From Biscogniauxia marginata (taxonomy: Eukaryota > Ascomycota > Sordariomycetes > Xylariales > Xylariaceae), in contig MU404071.1 of NCBI GenBank assembly GCA_022695795.1, positions 124,001 through 188,000 on the forward strand: DNA of 64,000 nucleotides, in the 5' to 3' direction. The first letter of the stretch is position 1, and each line of letters opens with the position of its first letter. A program made the translations under genes and the position numbers. Below the pieces are notes generated by a model. That model saw only the letters and a list, made by a program, of their open reading frames with translations. It made no database searches and had not been told where the DNA came from. Positions 56,540-64,000 of this stretch are shown in pieces.

Positions 56540-57335
56540 GGATATGTTGACTGCGTAAAGTTTTGTACATAGAAAACCTCGCTTTGATAGTATGGCGTTC
56601 TAGACAGCCTCGGGAGTAGGAGAATTTTATACGTGCTACCTAGTAGTGATAAACCAGCTGGTGATATATAACTTGTCGTGTACTTACAATTAACCTCGGG
56701 CCAGTCAACTTCCCTAACGGAAGAAGCATTCTAGAACCCTGTTCTTCCCAGCTTTTTACACGCTCTTGGCTTTTGACGCTCCATCCCTGTTAGGCGCGCT
56801 GTCGAATGTCTCATCCGAGCTCAAGATCGGCATGTCGATCTTGTGGCTTTGACGTCAAAGCCACGGCATACCTACTGTGCTTACCCCAAGCTGTCCCGAT
56901 ATCCAGAAACAAAAACACGAACCTACTCGCTTCCGTGCCGTTGGGAGTCGCATGATTTTTCTGAGCATAGTGCAAAATCAAGGTTCAGCAGTGAGACGGC
57001 TACCCTGTCTCCGTTGGCTCCAGACTTGAGTCGTCCCCATGACGTACTTTTCCTAGCCGTGAGAATATCCACCTCCCGACGCTCCCTTTCAGCTAGCTAC
57101 CCTGCTTGGGACACCCAGAGATATTCTATGTAAAGACTCCAATCCAACAACAAGAGTTGCACCGCAGCTGTCTTCCCCTTTTCTATTAATATATTTTTAA
57201 TTCGATCAACGAAAATATTTATTTCATCGTCGCCGTTGGTGGACTTTACCTCCCTACCTACATCACTTACAGATTTTTGTGTATCTCCATTTTCCATCAA
57301 ACCAATTTATTCCATACACTACACAACAACACAAG
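56540..57335. other. Intergenic, contains palindromic element
   Basis: Promoter region of the 57336 gene. The notable item is the paired inverted repeat at 56822-56864 (separate entry). The ORF 56843-57133 is not protein-like. Confidence 0.5.
56822..56864. promoter_or_regulatory. Perfect 22-bp CRE-centred palindrome plus adjacent hairpin
   Basis: Positions 56843-56864 form a perfect 22-bp palindrome with half-site gtggctttgac, whose centre (56850-56857) is TGACGTCA, the full CRE recognised by CREB/ATF-type bZIP factors. Directly left of it, 56822-56843 is an 8-bp inverted repeat (caagatcg / cgatcttg) with a 6-base loop. It lies ~470 bp before the ATG of the 57336 gene and ~280 bp after the 55837 gene stop. 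Confidence 0.6.
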
Positions 57336-57824
57336 ATGTCGACCGTTAGCCCTTCCGGACTGAGTCAAAGCAAGACTAGAAACCAGAGCAGAGGTGGCCG
57401 CCGCAGCCGTCGCAACCAGTCGCGCTCGCAAGTCACTGCGTCTCAGCCTGGGCCCCAAGACCAGCAATACGACGAAACGGAGGAAGAGACCGCCGAGGAG
57501 ACGGCACCGCCGCAGCAGCAGCAGCGACGTCGACGGCAACAAACAACGCAGCAATCAGGCGGAGCCATCGGTGGCCTACCCTTAGGCGGCGGCGGTGGTG
57601 TCGGCGATGTTCTCCCCGTTGGCAATGTCGGCCAGACGGCCAATAACCTCGCTAATACCGCGACGGGCACCCTAAGCAACGTGGCCGGCGGCGTTCTCGG
57701 TGGAAACGAGAGCGGGAAGAGCGGCAAGAGCGACACATTGCGCTTGAGACTGGATCTCAACCTCGAGGTCGAAGTAACACTGAAGGCACGGATTCACGGT
57801 GATCTGACGCTGGCTCTGCTGTAA
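57336..57824 (+). CDS. Disordered protein with C-terminal LDLNLEVEV module, 162 aa
   Basis: Start at MSTVSPSGLSQSKTRNQS; an upstream in-frame Met at 57279 lies in the leader. The N-terminal ~75 residues are basic and Gln-rich (RGGRRSRRNQSRS, QQQQRRRRQQTTQQ), then a Gly-rich stretch (GGAIGGLPLGGGGGVGD). The conserved module DTLRLRLDLNLEVEVTLK, ARIHGDLTLALL ends the frame. The stop codon overlaps a strong GTAAGT donor at the same phase as in the 54602 gene, so a short terminal exon may exist. The protein shares the module with the 54602 gene almost base for base, while its N-terminus is different. Function unknown. Confidence 0.88.
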   Translation: MSTVSPSGLSQSKTRNQSRGGRRSRRNQSRSQVTASQPGPQDQQYDETEEETAEETAPPQQQQRRRRQQTTQQSGGAIGGLPLGGGGGVGDVLPVGNVGQTANNLANTATGTLSNVAGGVLGGNESGKSGKSDTLRLRLDLNLEVEVTLKARIHGDLTLALL

Positions 57825-59949
57825 GTGAAATAACCCATAAACCCCCCCGACTGATCTATAGTCTATTGCATGCGCTTCCCCCTTTCCCCCTCCCCGCCCC
57901 TTCTCCTCTTTTGCCGTTTAGGTTGCCGAATGTGATTTTCAAAGCCCCCTTTTTCCTATCTGTGTCAAAATAATTGAAGCCCTCCAAAATATGCCCATTA
58001 TACACGCCCCTCGCACCCGATGTTGTCGGTTCTAGTTGTTCTGATGAGCTCCAAAGGGACGGTGCATGAGCGGCATCGATATTGCGTCTCTAGCATATCA
58101 TTGACTCTTTACAAAACAAACTGTATTGCACATGCCCACATACATATATGTATATATATTCGAGGTAGAGCTGCGTCGCTCCTATCACTATTTTTGCTTC
58201 TTCGCCTTGCTTCTCAATCACATGCATAGCTGCCCATGCTTTACAAACTGTCGATATTTAGTATGCTTACTGATATGTTTAGCAATTAAAAAGCACGATG
58301 TAATCGGCTATTACTCGTTTGACCTCTTTCACGCTACATTGTATTTCGGTTTCGGACGGCGATGAGATATATTTCCCGTGGTGGTTTTTTTTTGATCCGG
58401 GTTCAATTAATCCTATCATATGGTCGGCGTCTGGATGTTCTATAAGACTTCAAAAAAATCACATTAATTGAGTAGGATTTTCGAGGAGCATTCGGGTGGA
58501 ACTGTGTTGCTCTTCAAGTATTTATGCCTATATCAGACATATAATAATGTCAATCCTATCTACTAAAGCTATGTTATCTTTTTGGTGATAAATAGGGGGG
58601 CCGTCTGGCCTCGATGGAGGATATCGTCGGTCTTCGTAGGCGTCCAAAAATGATGATCTACAATTTGTCTATGGTTGACAACAAGTTTCAGGTCGCGAAT
58701 GGACGTGGAGATGTATTTGAAGATCCGAAATAAAAGGAGCGTGACAAGTGGAAAGTTCCTATCTCAGTCAGTACCAGGTAGGAGGTATAGGTAGTGTAGC
58801 GGTACCGTGGCTCAGCGCCGATGATCGCTGTGGCGTCAGCTTCGTAGGGAGTTCTCAAGCCCCCGGATCCCCTAAAGCCACTAAAGCCACAGGACTGGTT
58901 TAGAGAGTGGCGCTGCTCTGAATAAACTGTCCGTTCCCCCATCAACATTAATTAAAAGAGGTAGACCACTTTGTCTGACGGGTTTCATGGAACCTCGTCT
59001 CCACAATGGATTATATTCAACTATAACTGAGTACTATCTCCGGAGAATGGTATGTGCACTTTGATAATGTGTCATCACGTCTATAAGTCCCACCAGTCTT
59101 ACTTACATTTCGAGGAACCTACGTCCTTTCTTGTCCGCTACTGGCCGCCATTGGTAGAGTAGGTATATTATATACCGATTCCCGAATTAACAATCCTGTT
59201 AGAAAACGGAAGAGCTATCTTGACCGGCCGCTCTATCAAATCCCGGTGCTTATAATAGGTAACTAACTCTACGTTGCGTTGGCATTGGCAGATACTTGTG
59301 TAAATAGATAGACTTAGCTTGACCCTCACACCTAACCAAACCCCAAGGTTGGTATTCATTAACTAAAGGATGTTGGAGTTCCATCTCTCCGTGTACCAAA
59401 TGTTGTTAGTTCAGCCACAAATCGCACGACGTGTAGCAACGCGGGCCAGTCGAGCCGCCCTCCCAGTCCCCCCAAACCCTGTCGCTCCCTTGCTAGCTAA
59501 TAAGCATACCGGGCCTCGTATATGCATACACCTTAATGATCTACCAGCATCGTGTTTCGTTTGAGCTCCAGCACCCCACCTCCTGCTGAAGCCGCATCAG
59601 AGTCCAGATTCCCCGATTTCCTACCAGGGTTTTGAGTATTGCCAACCCGACTATGACGCAAACATTGAAACTTCCAACCCCCCTGAGTCTGCTGAGCCCA
59701 AGTTGACGGAAGCTTTATTGCTTCACTTTTAGAGTTTGATCGCATGATTTCCGAGACTTTTCTCCCTATTCCATTGAAACAGGAGGGGTTATCTTTGCTC
59801 TGTAAACCTTGCTGTTGCTGCTCTATCAGCTGATGAGGATTTTCTGTGCTGATTCCTCCCTTGATCTGTCCTACCGCAATACCCTGGTAGCTTTCCTTGT
59901 CATCTTCCTCTTCCTTTGCGCCAAGCGTATCCGAACTTTCGCTTTGGCT
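57825..59949. other. Intergenic (2.1 kb)
   Basis: Apart from the 5' leader of the 59950 gene, no gene is supported. The in-frame region 59809-59949 would add 47 hydrophobic and polar residues before MADTIAPQ; it is more likely leader. Confidence 0.5.
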
Positions 59950-61869
59950 ATGGCGGATACTATCGCTCCACAGACGCCTCCGAGGAAGCTCTTCAAACCC
60001 TCGCGAAAAACGAAGACTCCTACTCCTGTCAAGAGACGGATGTCAACTGCTTCGACCCCCTCAGTCGTGCCGGATTCAACAGCGCAATCTACCCCTGAGG
60101 CACTCCAGTCGGCGCAATCGCCCGTATCGCAACCTGCAGAGTCATTGCGCAGCCCAGGCCCCGACGATCTTGCCAAGTCGTCCGCTTTGGCTCCCCTCGC
60201 GAGCACGCCAGATGCAGCTTCAAACGAATTAGCGGATTCTTCTGGGGGAGTCAGGACCGGGAATATTCCCACCGGTTTGGTCGATAAAGACGTCCCGACT
60301 CCTACAGACTCTGGTAGGCGCAGTACAGACACTACTGGTTCTCGCGCAGGTAATGCATCAAGAACTCTAAGGCGCAGATTGTCCAGTTTCAAAGACAAAC
60401 TTACACGTACTAAGAGCAACTCAAAGACCCCTACTGAGAGTGCAGCTAACACCCCTGGCGGTCTCATAGAGGACTCTCCCGATGCGAAAAGTGCCTTACG
60501 GCCGTCTATCGATTCCGCTAAGAATACCGCCGGGAAGCCCAGCGAGTTGCTTGGTACCTCAACAAGTGGCCTGCCTGAGTCGCCAGCCAACCCTCCCGAT
60601 GTTATAAACTCGGGGACAAACATTGCCAGTTATTTCACAGAGCAGGGCAACCCTGAGATGACTGATTTTGTCAAAGCCCTGGTCACCAAAGCCCCCGAAG
60701 ACCCAGCAACATCAGAACCACCCAAGACTAGCGAAGAAGCTAAAGTCGGCGACCAAGCACCGGGTGCCCTCGAAACTCGACACCGAAGTCAAGATATAAG
60801 TCCTGCGAGCAAGGCGCTGAATCCCTCCAAGCCTGAAGAAATTTCAAAAATGGCCGAGGGAGCTACTATTGACGGCAAGAAAGCCGTAGCAGGCGTTGCA
60901 CCAACAAATGCTGTAGGTGAACCCGACACTTCAAAGATCTCCAAGCAAGCACAAATTAGCACATTGGGCCAGAAGAATGGGGCAAAAAATGAAGATGTAG
61001 CGGCTACGGATGATAGTCGGATTATAGATAACATGGGCCAGCCTGCCCATATCGAACGACGGATCGAGATTCCACTTCCTCGACCGGAGAGAGTTGTCAA
61101 TAGCCCACCCCAGCCAGCCAGACCGGAACTTGGCAGGATTTCAGAGAGCCTCGGGGATATCAAGGATCTACAGAGCACGGATGATCTTGCTAGCCCGGAC
61201 GATCTACCTGAACTCCCTGATGACATGTCGGAGGACCCTCCAGAAGAGATTCTTGATCCATCAGTACATTCAACTTCCGCAAACATAACACCCATTCCTA
61301 GAATCCCAAAGATTCCTTCTATCAACGCATCCCCGCCCCCCGACCTATTGCAGCTCGCTCGTGGGCTCAGCGGCTACACAGTGGACGACGTAGGCAACGT
61401 TGTGGATAATTCGGGAAAGGTGCTTGGACATGTGACAGGCGATCTTCCAGCAATGATAGGCAAAAAAGTCGCGAACAATGGGGAGGTTTACGGAGATGGC
61501 GGGGAGATCATCGGATACGTGTCTGAGAATTTTACCCTGCCGCCTCCTCCATCAGACATTCCAGCTGATGTACTAGGAGGGTTGAAAGTCGACCATCAAG
61601 GCAACATTCTCGACTCCGATGGCAATACTATTGGACGTTTTCATCAGAAGCCAGGAGAGAACGGCTCACTACCATCATTCATGAAGCCACCTGGAGGCCA
61701 AGGCTCGAAGACTGAAGACAACCCAAAGCAAGAAGAGAAGCCTAAGGTGAACGCTCATACCGGAGGAAGCCCATCTGACATATTCCTGGATGTCAAATCT
61801 ACAACAGATGGTATCCAGCTGACTATCCGTATCCCTACAACATTCGGTAGGCAGCCACCGGATGAGTAG
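59950..61869 (+). CDS. DUF3659/LEA-like protein, 639 aa
   Basis: Single exon from MADTIAPQTPPRKLFKPS (an in-frame upstream Met at 59809 gives 686 aa with a hydrophobic extension). The first ~480 residues are disordered and Ser/Pro/Thr/Asp-rich. Then two DUF3659-type repeats occur: GYTVDDVGNVVDNSGKVLG, GKKVANNGEVYGDGGEIIG and GGLKVDHQGNILDSDGNTIG, each following the G-x-V-D-x-x-G-x-x-D-x-x-G-x-x-(I/V)-G pattern. The C-terminus SDIFLDVKSTTDGIQLTIRI is the standard ending of this fungal family. The DUF3659 repeat occurs in LEA-domain proteins linked to desiccation and stress protection, but a direct function here is inference. No signal peptide at the 59950 start. Confidence 0.92.
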   Translation: MADTIAPQTPPRKLFKPSRKTKTPTPVKRRMSTASTPSVVPDSTAQSTPEALQSAQSPVSQPAESLRSPGPDDLAKSSALAPLASTPDAASNELADSSGGVRTGNIPTGLVDKDVPTPTDSGRRSTDTTGSRAGNASRTLRRRLSSFKDKLTRTKSNSKTPTESAANTPGGLIEDSPDAKSALRPSIDSAKNTAGKPSELLGTSTSGLPESPANPPDVINSGTNIASYFTEQGNPEMTDFVKALVTKAPEDPATSEPPKTSEEAKVGDQAPGALETRHRSQDISPASKALNPSKPEEISKMAEGATIDGKKAVAGVAPTNAVGEPDTSKISKQAQISTLGQKNGAKNEDVAATDDSRIIDNMGQPAHIERRIEIPLPRPERVVNSPPQPARPELGRISESLGDIKDLQSTDDLASPDDLPELPDDMSEDPPEEILDPSVHSTSANITPIPRIPKIPSINASPPPDLLQLARGLSGYTVDDVGNVVDNSGKVLGHVTGDLPAMIGKKVANNGEVYGDGGEIIGYVSENFTLPPPPSDIPADVLGGLKVDHQGNILDSDGNTIGRFHQKPGENGSLPSFMKPPGGQGSKTEDNPKQEEKPKVNAHTGGSPSDIFLDVKSTTDGIQLTIRIPTTFGRQPPDE

Positions 61870-63229
61870 GTAATTTGAAGAACACGTTTTAGAATATCGA
61901 CAATGGGGTGCCCAACTGGCTATATTATTGAGACAGTAACAAAAAATTCCGGGATGCTCTTAGGTGAGCGGGTTGGAAATCGGGAGAACGCTGTAAATTA
62001 TCACATTTTACATGAATCTAATCTTGTACTTATTTCACGCATGCCACAAATGCGCATAATCTGCATCCTTCTGTTTTGACTTGCAAATTTATCTCGCTAT
62101 GGCGTTTGATAAATATCGAATATTGAGCCTCAAATAAGGGGAGAGGAGGCTGCGAGCCACCGCAGGTTTGAAGCATTAACTCTGCGTGACCAGTCTTGCG
62201 CCATTGAGTACCTATGCCGTTTATGACGTTCTCGGTATGACGATCCATGTCTTGGTGTGGCTTGACAAGCAGGCAAGAAAACCGGCTGAGACGAGAAAAC
62301 CAGTGTGCTAGTTAGCAAAGGGTGACGTTAGATGTGCAAGTCCCCGCAAGGGTGCGCTGGCGAATAGGGGCCCGCGCAAGGCCTTGAATTCCTTTGGTTC
62401 GGATCTAGATGGATCGTCCACCCGCACTAAGAATAAGATCACGACGATACTATAACGGGCGACCGGCTGGCGTTAGAGACTTATTAGTTGGAGACTTGAG
62501 GCCACAAGGGAAGTGTGGCTACCGTGGCTGACGAGGACTGCGACTACACTCCAAGTCTTGTACTCCAACCATCCATGTTGACTATGTTGTGTAACTAGTC
62601 AGATAGTCGATGGATGCTGTTAAGCACCAAACCGAGCGTCAGGCAACTCTAGGTGATCGAGATCCGCCGGTGCGGCACCCTATGGTGTAAAGTACGTTGT
62701 GCTACGCGGTTTCGAGCAAGAATCTTGTTTTCCCTCCCCGTTCAGGGAAACCCCGGCCAATTATAATCCAAGTTTCTCTAATACATTCATCATTGCGTTC
62801 TACACCACTTCATGCACGTAAATCGACCAGCAAGCCACAGTCAGGGTTCGTCGGGAGTCCGTGGCAAACCAACGACATCACTGCTCGCCAACCCGGCAGC
62901 CTCATTCGTGGCTTGTTAGGGAGTGTTCATGACAAGCCTTGCTTGCCTTATCATGGCTTCCATGTCTTCCCTCCTAATGACGTCCTAGTTTGGCGATTCA
63001 ATATGCTAACGGGAGTGTCATGACGTCGAAAATAATGTCTGGAGGGTCTTAACCTGCGGGGCAGGACGGGAGCTCTGTTCTCCTTAATATATTCTCACGA
63101 ACCAACCTGACTTGTGACGTAGGTCAAGTCCTCGTTCGTACGACTTTCTGCTTTCTACCTCAAGATCAAAGTTTTCATAAATATCAATACATCGCAGCTT
63201 TCTCCTCGAATAATAATAATCCAAATTCC
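61870..63229. other. Intergenic (1.4 kb)
   Basis: Between two DUF3659/LEA-like genes. It contains a TGACGTAGG CRE-like site near 63114 in the promoter of the second gene. No gene is supported, and the ORF 62697-63023 is not protein-like. Confidence 0.5.
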
Positions 63230-64000
63230 ATGACCCAATCCCACATTCATCCCAATCAACAACATCCTAGTAGAGTCGTCGTGACTACCACTACACAACA
63301 ATTAATCACAGACGAAGATCCGGTCACTATCATCCACCCTGCTGCTATGTCTGGAATAGCAGAATCCGCTAAAGGCCTGACCAGCCCGTTGGGCAAGATC
63401 ACAGAACAGTCACCTGATGTCGAGAAGCCCGGAGACGTCGGCTCTGTCCCGTCAGCGCCACGTTCCATGCCAGACACATCTGAGTCGAACGTGGCATTAT
63501 CTAATGAAGGTGAAGGTGAAGGCGAGATGGTGCCCGCTGCGGGGCGCCTGAACGAAAAAGGAGAAGTCATCGACGACGATGGAAACCCGATCGGTAAAGT
63601 CACCAACGGTGACGCGACAAAGTTTGCTGGTTTCATCGTCACACAAGAAGGAGAGATCCTGGACGACGATGGAGAGGTTGTCGGCAAAGCCGAACCCCTA
63701 GACGACGTTGCCTCTGAACTCAATTACACTACTAAGACCGGAAAAGAGGCGTCGACCCCTGATCCGGTGAAGGAGCAGCGCAGCGGCGGAGGATTCCGCG
63801 GCTTAGGAAATACGCTGTGGGGTGTCGGGAGTTCAGCACAATCCGCAGTCGGTGGAGTCTCGGGTCTCCTTGGCAGGACAACCAAGGACACTACCGGGGC
63901 TGTCGGCGACACGGCAAAGGGTGTCACGGACGCCGCGGGAGACGCGACAGGTACTCGTGGTGTGACGGACACCGTCGGCGACACAGTCAAAGGAGCTACG
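63230..64000 (+). CDS. DUF3659/LEA-like protein, 3' truncated by the window edge
   Basis: Open from the ATG at 63230 to the last base (257 codons, no stop), so the gene continues outside. N-terminus MTQSHIHPNQQHPSRVVVTT, then an acidic region. The DUF3659 repeats are GRLNEKGEVIDDDGNPIGKV and GFIVTQEGEILDDDGEVVGK. After about residue 190 it becomes an LEA-like Ala/Gly/Thr/Lys amphipathic repeat region (GAVGDTAKGVTDAAGDAT and GVTDTVGDTVKG), with 11-residue-like periodicity as in late-embryogenesis-abundant proteins. Predicted role: cytoplasmic stress or desiccation protection, by family analogy. Same-strand neighbour of the 59950 gene. Confidence 0.92.
   Translation, partial: MTQSHIHPNQQHPSRVVVTTTTQQLITDEDPVTIIHPAAMSGIAESAKGLTSPLGKITEQSPDVEKPGDVGSVPSAPRSMPDTSESNVALSNEGEGEGEMVPAAGRLNEKGEVIDDDGNPIGKVTNGDATKFAGFIVTQEGEILDDDGEVVGKAEPLDDVASELNYTTKTGKEASTPDPVKEQRSGGGFRGLGNTLWGVGSSAQSAVGGVSGLLGRTTKDTTGAVGDTAKGVTDAAGDATGTRGVTDTVGDTVKGAT

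Noticed and set aside
60789..61325. Antisense Ser-rich ORF in the DUF3659 gene
   Set aside because: Typical shadow opposite a Ser/Pro-rich coding frame.

Overview
The window is genomic DNA of a filamentous ascomycete (Pezizomycotina, probably Sordariomycetes). The support is short introns of about 55-100 nt with GTRNGT donors, Zn2Cys6 regulators, Pth11-like rhodopsin-domain membrane proteins, berberine-bridge-type FAD oxidases, DUF3659/LEA-like proteins, and one chromovirus retrotransposon saturated with C-to-T and G-to-A changes of the kind made by repeat-induced point mutation (RIP). No rRNA gene, credible tRNA gene or CRISPR array was found. Most genes are split by introns, so exon models were rebuilt by hand from splice sites and reading phase.

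Left part (1-31 kb), a secondary-metabolism-like neighbourhood. In order: a GMC oxidoreductase relic (1.4 kb), an intracellular BBE-type FAD oxidase (2.5-4.0 kb, -), a Pth11-like membrane protein (5.0-6.5 kb, -), an intronless UbiA-family aromatic prenyltransferase (7.3-8.5 kb, +), a secreted BBE-type oxidase (10.1-11.6 kb, +), a 7.5-kb RIP-mutated Ty3/gypsy chromovirus (12.4-19.9 kb), a salicylate-hydroxylase-like FAD monooxygenase (21.0-22.6 kb, -), a divergent Zn2Cys6 regulator (24.7-27.1 kb, +), a second FAD monooxygenase (27.8-29.0 kb, +) and a second Pth11-like protein (29.6-30.9 kb, -). A prenyltransferase, four flavoenzymes and a regulator suggest a small prenylated-aromatic (meroterpenoid-like) pathway. 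No polyketide synthase, NRPS or terpene cyclase is present. Two of its genes carry awkward splice or frame features and may be decaying.

Middle part (31-41 kb), housekeeping and regulatory genes: a short, codon-biased small protein (33 kb), fumarylacetoacetase of tyrosine catabolism (34.5-35.8 kb, +) and an 818-aa Zn2Cys6 regulator (37.7-40.5 kb, +).

Right part (42-64 kb), a field of poorly characterised fungal proteins. A divergent two-gene module occurs twice, at 42.6-45.2 kb and 54.6-56.5 kb. Each copy has a minus-strand gene ending in an LDLxxExEVxLxAR(I/V)(H/R)GD module and a plus-strand gene whose single intron follows a DNK|LY junction in the same phase. A third gene with the same C-terminal module lies at 57.3 kb. 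Between the copies are an uncharacterised 45.9-47.0 kb gene, two small single-pass membrane proteins with 5' UTR introns and a broken DEDD-exonuclease-like gene. The window ends with two DUF3659/LEA-like genes, the second running off the edge. Three genes in this part were not evident as simple long ORFs: 42616-43035 (three exons), the first exon of the 55.8 kb gene, and the open-ended CDS at 63230.
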